This document shows, in pieces, positions 23,896-32,160 of a stretch of 64,000 nt of DNA. The notes under the pieces are model-generated. The model made no database searches. It saw only the letters and a list, made by a program, of their open reading frames with translations, and was not told the DNA's origin. Within the stretch, counting starts at the first letter, position 1; each line of letters starts with the position of its first letter. This DNA comes from an uncultured Lachnospiraceae bacterium. Lineage in GTDB: Bacteria; Bacillota; Clostridia; Lachnospirales; Lachnospiraceae. The translations under genes and the position numbers were made by a program. The stretch lies in contig CABUPO010000007.1 in the NCBI GenBank assembly GCA_902493385.1, positions 1 to 64,000 of the forward strand, read 5' to 3'.

Positions 23896-25107
23896 ATGAT
23901 TTACAGGCCGATGTATGTAGACAAAATAATGGCTTATGTGGACACTCCTTTCGTAAAGATACTAACGGGAGTTCGTCGCTGCGGAAAATCTACAATACTC
24001 AAAATGATTATGGAAAAACTGAAAACGGAGTGGGGAGTTCCTGAAGAGAGAATTGTAAGCTATCGCTTTGATTCTATGGAATATGAGGATATGACGGCGA
24101 AGCAGATGTATGCTCAGTTAAAGGAACGGTTTTCCTCAGACGGCAAAATCTACTTGTTTCTTGATGAAGTTCAGGAAATCAAGGGTTGGGAAAAGGTTGT
24201 CAATTCGCTTTCGTCTGATTTTGATGTTGACTTGTATATAACGGGTTCCAACTCCCGAATGATGTCCTCTGAAATATCGACTTATCTTACCGGAAGATAT
24301 ATTTCCTTTCGGATTTTTACCTTGTCCTTTGGTGAATACCTGATGTTCAGGGAAAAGTATGCTGATGTAGGAGATCCAAAAGCAGAGCTTGCAAATTATG
24401 TACGCTTGGGCGGCTTCCCCGCAACCCATTTGCAGGCATATTCTCAGGACGAGATTTACACAATAGTTCGGGATATTTATAACTCTACGATTTTCTCTGA
24501 TATAGTGAAACGGAATCAGGTCAGAAAAATCGACCAGTTAGAGCGAGTGGTCAAATACACATTCAATAATGTGGGCAATACCTTTTCAGCAAAGTCAATT
24601 TCGGATTATCTGAAGTCAGAACGCAGAGCGCTTGATAATGAAACGGTTTACAGCTATTTGGAAAAGCTTGAAAAAGCATATCTGCTTCATCGCTGTTCTC
24701 GGTATGATTTGCAGGGCAAGGAAATCTTGAAAACACAGGAAAAATTTTATCTTGCAGATATTTCCCTGCGGTACAGCGTCCTCGGCTATAACGCTGATAG
24801 CGTGGCTTCAAGCCTTGAAAATATCGTGTATTTGGAGCTTTGCCGCCGGGGATATACCGTTAATATTGGGAAAACCAGCGACGGAGAGATTGATTTTGTG
24901 GCGGTAAGGCAGAATGAAAAAATCTATGTTCAGGTCACGCAGGAAATCCGTTCCGAAAAGACGGAAAAACGGGAGTATGACCGCCTGCTTGAAATACACG
25001 ATAATTACCCAAAATATGTCCTTACAACAGATGAATTTGCAGGAGGAAATTACGAGGGCATTAAAACAATGCACATTGCGGATTTCCTGCTCAGTTCCGA
25101 ATACTAA
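23896..25107 (+). CDS. DUF4143-type ATP-binding protein (copy 2)
   Basis: 403 residues from the ATG at 23896, behind GGAGGTGG. Walker A GVRRCGKSTIL (about 23-33), Walker B IYLFLDEVQ (about 85-93), sensor ITGSNSRMMS (about 116-125). The C-terminal DUF4143 part has GEIDFVAVRQNEKIYVQV, a restriction-fold-like strand pattern. It is clearly diverged from copy 1 (7158-8447), so it is not part of the recent duplication that made the LexA copies. Biochemical role unknown; both copies neighbour WYL genes. Confidence 0.85.
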   Translation: MIYRPMYVDKIMAYVDTPFVKILTGVRRCGKSTILKMIMEKLKTEWGVPEERIVSYRFDSMEYEDMTAKQMYAQLKERFSSDGKIYLFLDEVQEIKGWEKVVNSLSSDFDVDLYITGSNSRMMSSEISTYLTGRYISFRIFTLSFGEYLMFREKYADVGDPKAELANYVRLGGFPATHLQAYSQDEIYTIVRDIYNSTIFSDIVKRNQVRKIDQLERVVKYTFNNVGNTFSAKSISDYLKSERRALDNETVYSYLEKLEKAYLLHRCSRYDLQGKEILKTQEKFYLADISLRYSVLGYNADSVASSLENIVYLELCRRGYTVNIGKTSDGEIDFVAVRQNEKIYVQVTQEIRSEKTEKREYDRLLEIHDNYPKYVLTTDEFAGGNYEGIKTMHIADFLLSSEY

Positions 25108-25167
25108 AATCAAATATTAGAGAAAACACTCGCAATTCAAGGCGGATTTGTTGCATTTTAGAGAATC

Positions 25168-25312
25168 TTATCTGGTTTCCATTTCAAATTTTAAAATAGC
25201 TTTTGTAATGGCAGTTTGGATTCTGCCTTTTAACTCTCTGTCAACGACAATCTGCACGTCACCATATTCATCGTAGAACGGACGTAAGCAAGCCTTTGAT
25301 ATGTATGCGTTA
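25168..25312 (-). pseudogene. Unidentified gene end on the minus strand
   Basis: A 47-codon start-less frame on the minus strand (FYDEYGDVQIVVDRELKG...ILKFEMETR) with protein-like composition ends at 25168. It faces the WYL gene and overlaps its damaged 5' end. I do not recognise the family. Confidence 0.35.
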
Positions 25313-26115
25313 TAATGCTCTAAAATCTTTTCTATGGCTGCTTATCGGTATTCTGAATGAGGAATACGGAATTTCTGCTCACAGGACCACCATAACAAAG
25401 GATATTGCTGCCCTTGTAGAATATGGACTTGATATTGTAACCATTCATTCTACGCAGAGTAAATATTTTGTCGCCAGCCGTAAGTTTGAGCTGCCGGAAC
25501 TCAAGCTGCTCATTGATGCAGTGGAATCTTCCAAAATTTATTACGCAGAAGAAAAGCAACGCCCTGATTGAGAAAATCCATACGCTTACAAGTCCCGGTC
25601 AGGTATCCAAATTGAAAAGGAATAATTATATTGCCGATAGAATTAAGCCGGACAATGAGCAGATTTCTTTTCAATATTATGATTACACCGGACTGAAGAA
25701 AAAAGTCTTGAAAAACAAAGGCGAGGTATATAAAATTAGTCCATATCATCTTTTGTGGAATGGGGATTATTATTATGTGATCGGCTATTCCGAAAAGAAA
25801 GGTAAAATTGTGACTTTCCGGGTTGACCGTATTGCAGCCACACCAGAGATACTGGAAAAGGAAAGCGTACCGCAGCCGGAAGGTTTCAATATTGCTGATT
25901 TTACAAAAGAAGTGTTTTTTATGTATGACGGTGATGAGGTAACGGTGGATTTGCGCTGCGATAACAGCCTGATAACCGAAGTGTCAGCCAGTCAGACCTT
26001 TTTCGGGTGGGTGTTCGGGTTCGGCGGCAAGGTACAGATACTTGCGTCGGCGGAGATTAAGGAACAGTATCGGCAGATGATTATGAAAGCAACGGCAGAT
26101 GTTGCAGACGAATAA
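25294..26115 (+). pseudogene. WYL-domain regulator, second copy, frameshifted and twice deleted
   Basis: The reading starts in a compressed HTH region (ILNEEYGISAHRTTITKDIAALVEYG split across the deletion-prone part). It then frameshifts at 25532, where CCAAAATTT has one more A than copy 1 (6311-6318). Against copy 1, 51 bp between CAGATTT repeats and 72 bp between GCCTGAT repeats are missing. The downstream part still carries the WYL core SFQYYDYTGLKK and FFGWVFGFGGK. Non-functional. Followed 18 bp later by a DUF1016 nuclease gene. Confidence 0.85.
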
Positions 26116-26133
26116 TAAAAGGAGCAAAGTATT

Positions 26134-27231
26134 ATGGAGAATAAACTGCAAAATGTCGGGCAGAATAGCATTATGGATAATTTTGTTAAAACAGACGACA
26201 TCTTAAAAGATATGTGTGGGATTATTGAGTCCTCACAAAAGGCGGCATATCAGGCGGTCAACACCACACTTGTTCAGAGAAACTGGCTGATTGGATACCG
26301 AATTGCAGAAGAAGAGTTTGGCGGAGAAGAACGCTCCGAGTACGGGCTTAAGGTTATAAAGAAGCTGTCGAAAGAATTAACAAATCGTTATGGCAAGGGA
26401 TATGACAGAGGCACTCTTTACCGCTGCTTAAGATTTTACAGAATGTTTCCCGAGATTGTTGCCTCATTGAGGCAACAATCTGGAGCAATACTTTCTTGGA
26501 CACATTATCGTATTCTTTTGCAGGTCGAAGACAAAAAAGCTCGCGATTGGTATGAAAAAGAAGCGATAACTCAATCGTGGAGTGTCAGAACCTTACAGCG
26601 CAATGTTTCTTCGCAATACTATTATCGTATGCTACAAACACAGAAGCAGGAACTTGTTGAAAAGGAAATGAAGGAACTGACCTCAGAATATCAAAATGAT
26701 AAGCTGGAATTTATTAAGAATCCGGTTGTAGCAGAGTTTTTAGGATTGGCTTCTAATACGGACTTTACAGAAAGCGATCTTGAAAAAAGTATTTTGACCA
26801 ATTTGCAAAAGTTTTTGATGGAGCTTGGCAAAGGTTATGCGTTTGTTGCAAGACAGCAGCGTATTCATACTGAGAAACAAGACTACTTCATTGACCTTGT
26901 ATTTTACAACTATATTCTCAAATGTTTTGTCCTGATAGATTTGAAAACACAGAAAATCACACATCAAGATGTTGGTCAGATGGATATGTATATCCGTATG
27001 TATGACGACCTAAAGCGCAGTGAGGGCGATAACCCAACGATTGGCATTGTTCTTTGTTCTGACACAGATGAAGATATTGCAAGATATTCAGTGCTTCATG
27101 GGAATGAGCAGCTATTCGCTTCCAAATATAAGTTGTATCTGCCTACCGAGGAGGAACTGAGGGCAGAGATTGAAACACAAAAGGCAATATTTCTTTTGCA
27201 GCAAAAAGAAAAAGAGGAAGGCACCGAGTAA
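26134..27231 (+). CDS. DUF1016 / YhcG-type PD-(D/E)XK nuclease
   Basis: 365 residues. The N-terminal YhcG domain (about 20-165) includes NWLIGYRIAEEEF and SWTHYRILLQVED. The C-terminal nuclease domain (about 190-350) has the active-site strand pattern YFIDLVFYN...FVLIDLKTQK, where the usual E of E-x-K is Asp, and QMDMYIRMYDD. Family members occur in phage-defence and mobile loci and are often called PDDEXK nucleases. The gene is intact within a badly decayed neighbourhood, which suggests recent arrival or selection. Start behind AAAGGAG. Confidence 0.88.
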   Translation: MENKLQNVGQNSIMDNFVKTDDILKDMCGIIESSQKAAYQAVNTTLVQRNWLIGYRIAEEEFGGEERSEYGLKVIKKLSKELTNRYGKGYDRGTLYRCLRFYRMFPEIVASLRQQSGAILSWTHYRILLQVEDKKARDWYEKEAITQSWSVRTLQRNVSSQYYYRMLQTQKQELVEKEMKELTSEYQNDKLEFIKNPVVAEFLGLASNTDFTESDLEKSILTNLQKFLMELGKGYAFVARQQRIHTEKQDYFIDLVFYNYILKCFVLIDLKTQKITHQDVGQMDMYIRMYDDLKRSEGDNPTIGIVLCSDTDEDIARYSVLHGNEQLFASKYKLYLPTEEELRAEIETQKAIFLLQQKEKEEGTE

Positions 27232-27238
27232 TAAGTAA

Positions 27239-28045
27239 ATGGAATTTGGGTGGATCAATGAATTTGGCGCAGCAATCATAATTATAATGATGATTCCCAA
27301 TATCTTGTTTGCAATTAAAAATAAGGATATGATAAATCAGTGTGATAACAGGCTGATGAATGTGATTGAGCAGATAGGCAGATATGCTTGCTTTGTACTG
27401 ATGTGGTTTCCGATTTTTGTATGGAAGTTTGGATTTCAAAGCGTATTTGAAATGCTCGCATACATAATCGGATCAGGTGTTTTGCTGATTGTCTACTTGG
27501 TTATATGGGTGTTCTATTTCAAAAAGCCGACTATGAAAACAGCGGTTGCGCTTAACATTTCAAGAGCGACAGCTTACAGGTACTTGATTGAGATGGACGA
27601 CAGAGGAATGGTCGAGTATGACGGTCAGGAAATACAGACTGCGGTAACAAAAAAATTGAACAGCGAAATCAACCGCACGGCGATTGTAGGCTCTGTTCCT
27701 TGTGGCTCTCCGCAGTATGAGGAAGAAAACATTGAGGAGTATATCTCGCTTCCGACAGCGATTTTCGGCAAGGGTGAGTTCTTTATACTAAGAGCCAGCG
27801 GTCAGTCAATGATTGAAGCCGGTATTGACGATGGAGATTTAGTCGTTGTCAGGAAACAGAATGTTGCCGATGAGGGAGATATTATCGTAGCCCTTGTAGA
27901 TAATGAGAGTACGCTGAAACGCTTTTACCGAGATAAAAAAAATAAGAAGATTATTCTACACCCCGAAAATAAACGAATGAAAGATATTGTTGTTGACGGG
28001 TGTTATATTCAAGGTGTGGCTTGCCATATTATTAAGGCTTTATAA
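27239..28045 (+). pseudogene. Chimera of a membrane protein and the LexA-like repressor
   Basis: The first ~104 residues (MEFGWINEFGAAIIIIMMIP and about three helices, ending KKPTMKTAVAL) belong to a small clostridial membrane protein. At 27556 the frame continues without a break into residue ~39 of the LexA-like protein, whose DNA is almost identical to 8736-9225. The first part of the HTH is lost, but the peptidase Ser and Lys are present. The product would be a membrane-tethered S24 domain, more likely a decay product than a designed fusion. Confidence 0.8.
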
Positions 28046-28133
28046 AGATGGGGCTGTATTATGCGGAAATAAAATTCAAACCAGCCGGAGGACAGTTTTG
28101 TTCCAGCGGTGTGAAGTTGGAGGTGGACACAAC

Positions 28134-28286
28134 TTGAGTATGTATATGTCACGAGCCGAGCTGGAGGAAATCAGCGAAGGCTTGATAAAAGTATATGCCA
28201 GGCGATATAGAAACCGTGTGGTTCAGTCCATTGACATTGAACACTTTATTACGGAGTTTTTGATGTCGAACCTACAGAAGAGGTAA
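28134..28286 (+). pseudogene. ImmA/IrrE N-terminal fragment, second copy
   Basis: It starts like the copy at 9357 (MSMYMSRAELEEI...SIDIEH), continues FITEFL and then stops after an unrelated tail. The catalytic HExxH part is gone. It is preceded by the damaged small ORF (28061-28137), in which 43 bp are lost between ATGCG repeats. Confidence 0.75.
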
Positions 28287-28383
28287 AGAAAAGACTATGA
28301 CTTAATAGTTAGAAAGACCTTGGAGAGGGCCTCTAAAAACTACTATTATAGATATTTACTTAGCGAAAGGTTTGGCGATTTGT

Positions 28384-28728
28384 GTGAATGCAGAAATGAT
28401 AATAGAATTGGTTATCATATCACTTACAGCAAGTATTATGATTATAATTGGTTTATGTCAGGTGAGAAATAAAGAGAAACCTGTGGGTTTTTATAATGTT
28501 ATAGATCCACCTGAAAAAGAAGAAATATCAGATATCATACAATGGAATAAGAAACATGGAATAATCTGGATTGTTTATGGGATATGTATAGAACTTGGAT
28601 TTTGGATTGGGTATGTTATGCCAAATGAAGCACTGGAAATATTTTTTATGATAGGTGGAATAGTAATTCCTTTACCATTTATGTGTTTAAGGCATCATAA
28701 GTTAGAAAAAGTGTATAGAATTAACTAA
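28384..28728 (+). CDS. Small membrane protein of unknown function
   Basis: 114 residues from GTG 28384; a TTG at 28372 and ATG at 28396 are alternatives, and GAAAGG lies at 28365. Three hydrophobic helices surround a conserved-looking block GFYNVIDPPEKEEISDIIQWNKKHG. I recall similar unnamed proteins in clostridia but no function. Its codon use and AT content are higher than the flanks. Confidence 0.55.
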   Translation: MNAEMIIELVIISLTASIMIIIGLCQVRNKEKPVGFYNVIDPPEKEEISDIIQWNKKHGIIWIVYGICIELGFWIGYVMPNEALEIFFMIGGIVIPLPFMCLRHHKLEKVYRIN

Positions 28729-28844
28729 CTTGATATTCACTGATAAAGCGTAAATATTCTCGTTTGTCGAGAAGCAGTAGAAGAGTATAAAAAATAGATG
28801 TCCAATCAATATTTGAGTTTTAGAGAGAGATTTCCCTCACTGCA

Positions 28845-29010
28845 AACACCTTTTTGCCACAAATACAGCGTTTAACACTTTAGGAAATCCCGTATAAGGA
28901 ATGCACTGCAAAAATGTTTGTATGATTCTTTTGGGAGTAATCCCCACATTCAAAGCGCCACCAATATGTACCTCTAACTGAGGTTCGCACCCTCCGGCGG
29001 TGAGCAGGCT
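28845..29010 (-). pseudogene. CMD-family C-terminal fragment
   Basis: On the minus strand AGGCEPQLEVHIGGALNVGI and IIQTFLQCIPYTGFPKVLNAV match the end of carboxymuconolactone-decarboxylase-type proteins. No start or catalytic part remains. It is a different gene from the damaged CMD at 22346. Confidence 0.65.
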
Positions 29011-29173
29011 GTCCGTATTGCTCCCGCAATGCAATCTTAGAAGCATCTTGCTAATTGAGCATTGGTTAAGAATAATTCCTGTTATTTTAACCCGTATTCA
29101 ATAGCTTTTTAAACTCCTATCATATATACTATACACAGAATTAAACCAGATGTTATAAAGGAGATTGTTGGAC

Positions 29174-30130
29174 ATGACGGTAGGCGATGTTATCAAAAAA
29201 TATAGAAAAGACAAAGGTATTACCCAAGAGGAGATGGCTGCTCGTCTGCTTGGTATTAGTACAGATGAACTTCTATCCTTTAAGGACGAATTAACAGACG
29301 AAGAAATCAACCAATATTTATCAAAAATCCAAAAAGAACTTGAAGATAAAAGTTTTCACGAAGTATTTATTTCTGTAAAGAAAAAAATTGAAGAATATCC
29401 AAATTGCGAAAAACTGATTTGGCAAGCAGCAGTTATCCTCGATGCGAAACGAATGACAGCAAAACTTCCAAGTGGTAAAAATTACGATAATACAATATTG
29501 GGATGGTACGAGAGATGCTTGTTTTCAAGGGACGAACAAATTCGCAATCAAGCGGCGGATTCGTTGTTTCATGCTCATTTTCGGAAAGATGATTATGAAA
29601 AAGCATTTCAATATTTGGAATACTTTTCTATAGAAAATCCTGAACGCAAGCGCAAAGAAGCTCTCGTGTACAGCAAAACAGGGAAAAGAACAGAAGCCTA
29701 TCGCAAATACGAGGAACTGATTTTTAGTGGGTATCAGCACATACAAATGACGTTAAATGATTTGCGTATCCTTTACATGGAGGACGGTAATCATGAAATG
29801 GCAAAAAAACTGGTTGAAGTTTCTTCTTTTGTTGCGTCCGCTTTTGAAATGGGAAAATATAATGAGGTTTGTTTCGGATTAGATGTCGCTGCATGGGAAA
29901 AGGATGTTGCATGGACGTTGCAACTTATGAAAGATATTTTGGATAGTATTGAAACGATTGGCGATTTTGCAAAATCCAAACTTTATCAACATATGACGCT
30001 TAAAACTGTTAATTCCCAATTTTTAGATAATTTAAGACAAGAACTGTTGAAATCTCTCGAAGATGAATCGTTTAGCTATATGCAAGGAAATACATACTGG
30101 GAAGAACTGAACTTTAGGAGATGTGAGTAA
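29174..30130 (+). CDS. XRE-type regulator with HTH cut by internal deletion
   Basis: 318 residues from ATG 29174 (AAAGGAG at 29157-29163). The N-terminus MTVGDVIKKYRKDKGITQEEMAARL is the first half of a Cro/CI HTH. It jumps straight to LLGISTDELLSFK, so the recognition helix and about 25-30 residues are missing in frame. The remainder is a long helical TPR-like domain (about 40-318) as in Lachnospiraceae XRE sensors. DNA binding is probably lost while the sensor part remains, so it may be a pseudogene. The next frame begins right at its stop. Confidence 0.7.
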   Translation: MTVGDVIKKYRKDKGITQEEMAARLLGISTDELLSFKDELTDEEINQYLSKIQKELEDKSFHEVFISVKKKIEEYPNCEKLIWQAAVILDAKRMTAKLPSGKNYDNTILGWYERCLFSRDEQIRNQAADSLFHAHFRKDDYEKAFQYLEYFSIENPERKRKEALVYSKTGKRTEAYRKYEELIFSGYQHIQMTLNDLRILYMEDGNHEMAKKLVEVSSFVASAFEMGKYNEVCFGLDVAAWEKDVAWTLQLMKDILDSIETIGDFAKSKLYQHMTLKTVNSQFLDNLRQELLKSLEDESFSYMQGNTYWEELNFRRCE

Positions 30131-30223
30131 ATGAATGTAGCCAAAGATGGATTTAAGGACAGACTTTTAGAAAACTGGGAAACAGTGGAAGAAAATCAGA
30201 ACAAAATACCGAAGACTGCTAAA
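30131..30223 (+). pseudogene. Gene start cut by a group II intron end
   Basis: The frame MNVAKDGFKDRLLENWETVEENQ begins at the stop of the XRE gene (TGA-GTAA-ATG) and looks coding for ~27 residues, then reads into intron domain V. Only this 5' piece of an unknown gene remains. Confidence 0.5.
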
Positions 30224-30301
30224 GAACCGCCGTATACCGAACGGTACATGCGGTGGTGTGGGAGGTCGGTAGATAAAATAGTTATCTGCCTCCTACCCGA
30301 T
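30224..30301 (+). mobile_element. Group II intron 3' end (domains V and VI)
   Basis: Domain V is visible: ACCGCCGTATACC and TGCGGTGGT arms, a GAAC tetraloop and the two-base CA bulge on the 3' strand. Domain VI follows: GGTAGATAA/TTATCTGCC with a bulged A near 30295 and the end CCCGAT at 30301. This is the ribozyme core of a bacterial group II intron. The rest, including the reverse transcriptase gene, is missing, so it is an inert remnant. It lies next to the stop of the hydrolase gene, where class C introns like to insert. Confidence 0.85.
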
Positions 30302-30306
30302 GTTAT

Positions 30307-31242
30307 TTAAGTTGTTGAGGTAATCCACTCGTGCAGCGCCACCGAAAGTCTTTTGTCTATGTCTTTTCTTGCTGCTTCACACTCATCGGGATATTTTTTT
30401 GCTGAACGGAAAATAAAACGCATAACAAATTTCAAGCCTATCGGCAGCGCGATTCGCAGCATGGATTCAGGCAACACAAAATGCGTACCATGCTTATACG
30501 CTATAGCCTCATATTCACACTCGTGTGGACGTTCCTGCAAACGCAGATCCATACGACGGACATATTTACCTGCCTCCCACAGGCTGTCATCGTCTGCTCC
30601 AATTAAGATAAGCTTACCCTTGATATTTTCAATTTTTATCATTTCTTCCTCTGTATGCTCGCGTTCTTTTTCAGAATCTGCAAAAAGACAAGTCGAACGC
30701 AGAAAATCTCCGGATCCCTTTGTTTCAGCCTCAATCTTTTTCCAATACGTTGGATGTTCGTAAACAAATGGCATATAGGCAAGTGGCTTTCCACGATAGG
30801 AAAGTGTAGAAGCTCCGGACACAGGCCACTCCTTGCAACCATCCTTTTTGCCTTGCTCAAACCCCTGCCATACAAAATCGCTGGCAGTCAGCCCAAATGT
30901 CAGCGTTATATCCGGAAAATAAGATGCCGCAGCCAGCGCTTCCATTCCTGTCGTACTCATGCCCATAATACCGACCTTTCTGTTTCCATGAGCCATTAAC
31001 CATTTAACCGCTGTCTCAATTCTCTCAAGAGGATAGTTGACATGGCTATAGTTGTGCTTCCCCGGAGACATGCAGAGTGCATTGACGCCATTTTTGTGCA
31101 GCCATTTAGCGCCGCATTTTGCCATATAATCATTCGGATCATCTCCAAAGAGGCCAATCACAGCACAGTCTGCCCCTTTAGGATTTTCATAATATGTACC
31201 ATAAAAGCCATCTTGTTCTGTTTCAAAAAATATTTTTTTCAT
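30307..31242 (-). CDS. Alpha/beta hydrolase, BAAT C-terminal type
   Basis: 311 residues from the second ATG (31242); the first, at 31248, lies too close to the AAAGGT site. Nucleophile elbow GMSTTG (Ser near 98), acid residue in GADDDSLW and His in KHGTHF fit the acyl-CoA thioesterase/acyltransferase BAAT_C family. It probably acts on an acyl-CoA or bile-acid-like ester; true substrate unknown. Minus strand, alone, abutting the group II intron end. Confidence 0.8.
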   Translation of the reverse strand: MKKIFFETEQDGFYGTYYENPKGADCAVIGLFGDDPNDYMAKCGAKWLHKNGVNALCMSPGKHNYSHVNYPLERIETAVKWLMAHGNRKVGIMGMSTTGMEALAAASYFPDITLTFGLTASDFVWQGFEQGKKDGCKEWPVSGASTLSYRGKPLAYMPFVYEHPTYWKKIEAETKGSGDFLRSTCLFADSEKEREHTEEEMIKIENIKGKLILIGADDDSLWEAGKYVRRMDLRLQERPHECEYEAIAYKHGTHFVLPESMLRIALPIGLKFVMRFIFRSAKKYPDECEAARKDIDKRLSVALHEWITSTT

Positions 31243-31322
31243 CGCCATTACCTTTCATCAAATTCTACTTTGTCTTTCTCTATTTTACTTCATAAATATA
31301 AAAAAATCTATATGCAGTATGT

Positions 31323-31490
31323 TCCTTAACCGGAGCAGGCTTTTATATTGCTACGGTGTTTTGTGTGATTTTTGTAATTCTGTATACGTTTATTGTACTT
31401 TTCGTATTGGGTGCAGACGGTGCACATTGCCCTATTCAATTAGATTTGTGGAGAAGTAATAATTGTATGCTAAAAACAGGAGAGTCGTAA
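31323..31490 (+). pseudogene. Hydrophobic gene end, possibly MgtC-like
   Basis: A start-less frame, SLTGAGFYIATVFCVIFVIL followed by a charged tail to TAA at 31488. The GAGFYIAT pattern recalls MgtC/SapB membrane proteins, but evidence is thin. The rest of 31249-31507 shows no gene. Confidence 0.3.
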
Positions 31491-31507
31491 TTTGTCTATA
31501 TTTTGTC

Positions 31508-31536
31508 TTGACAAAGCATGGGCATTTTTGTACAAT
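31508..31536 (+). promoter_or_regulatory. Promoter of the EamA transporter
   Basis: TTGACA (31508-31513) and TACAAT (31531-31536), 17 bp spacer. Transcription would begin near 31543, at the first bases of the structured leader. Confidence 0.8.
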
Positions 31537-31540
31537 TTTT

Positions 31541-31598
31541 AAACGGGTGAGCACCTACCGGCAGTCAGGCTAATTTAGTCAGACTGTCATTTTGTTTT
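31541..31598 (+). ncRNA. Candidate guanidine-IV (mepA-type) riboswitch with terminator
   Basis: The leader begins ACGGGTGAGCACCTACCGG, a small GGT-GAGC-ACC hairpin with a conserved-looking 3' flank. It runs directly into a hairpin GGCAGTC/GACTGTC (31560-31588) and TTTTGTTTT. An aptamer overlapping a terminator, ahead of a small EamA-type exporter, is what I recall of the mepA motif, the fourth guanidine riboswitch class of clostridia. Guanidine would stop termination and turn on export. The structure is seen; the class is from memory. Confidence 0.55.
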
Positions 31599-31613
31599 AA
31601 GGAGAAACTTACA

Positions 31614-32036
31614 ATGTCAATGATTTGGCCAATAGCATTAGTAGTATTTTCAAATGTCGTGTATCAAATATGTGCAAAAAGCGTTCCAAAGGATATGGAT
31701 GCAATGGCATCTATGACAATTACTTATTTTGTAGGAGCAGTTTGTTCTGCCTTAATGTTTTTTGTGATGAATAAGGACAGTAACCTGTTACAGGAGTATA
31801 GTAAAATGAATTGGGCTCCTGTTTTCCTTGGAGTTTCTGTTGTTGGTCTGGAAGTTGGTTTTATTTATGCCTATAAAAACGGCTGGGCTGTAAGCACCGC
31901 ATCTATCGTGCAGAGCGCTTTTCTTGCGGTTGTATTGCTATTTGTAGGCGCTTTGCTATATCACGAATCAATCAGCGTTAGTAAAATGGTTGGTGTTGTA
32001 TTATGTCTTGTTGGACTATTTTTCTTGAATAGATAA
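31614..32036 (+). CDS. EamA-type half-size transporter
   Basis: 140 residues, four to five helices, one EamA repeat (SMIWPIALVVFSNVVYQICAKSV...MVGVVLCLVGLFFLN). Single-repeat members work as dimers like SMR exporters. It stands directly after the riboswitch-like terminator with AAGGAG before ATG, so guanidinium or a related small cation is the likely substrate if the riboswitch call holds. The damaged relative at 16678 lacks such a leader. Confidence 0.85.
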   Translation: MSMIWPIALVVFSNVVYQICAKSVPKDMDAMASMTITYFVGAVCSALMFFVMNKDSNLLQEYSKMNWAPVFLGVSVVGLEVGFIYAYKNGWAVSTASIVQSAFLAVVLLFVGALLYHESISVSKMVGVVLCLVGLFFLNR

Positions 32037-32088
32037 TTTCAGTTTATTGGAATTTTAATAATATGCGTTGAATTTTAGTGTAAGGCTC

Positions 32089-32143
32089 TTGACAATATGA
32101 AAAGTGCATGATAATATTTTTTAAATGAATGGCCGGTCAGTCA
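32089..32143 (+). promoter_or_regulatory. Promoter and TetR operator
   Basis: TTGACA (32089-32094), 17 bp, TAATAT (32112-32117). TGAATGGCC|GGTCAGTCA (32126-32143) is an 18 bp imperfect palindrome right at the transcription start. Its half-site TGACTGAC recurs at 32837 before the ABC genes. Confidence 0.75.
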
Positions 32144-32160
32144 AAAAGGAGGCGGCAGCG

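Noticed and set aside
6279..28286. Duplicate WYL/LexA blocks as an assembly artefact
   Set aside because: The copies differ by distinct indels, substitutions and neighbours, so they are real separate loci, though read-level confirmation is not possible here.
30131..30310. 59-residue ORF downstream of the XRE gene
   Set aside because: Beyond about codon 30 it reads through group II intron domains V and VI, so it is not one protein.
32125..32160. ATG 32125 as the TetR start
   Set aside because: It lies at the predicted transcription start inside the operator, with no ribosome site; GTG 32161 has AAGGAGG.
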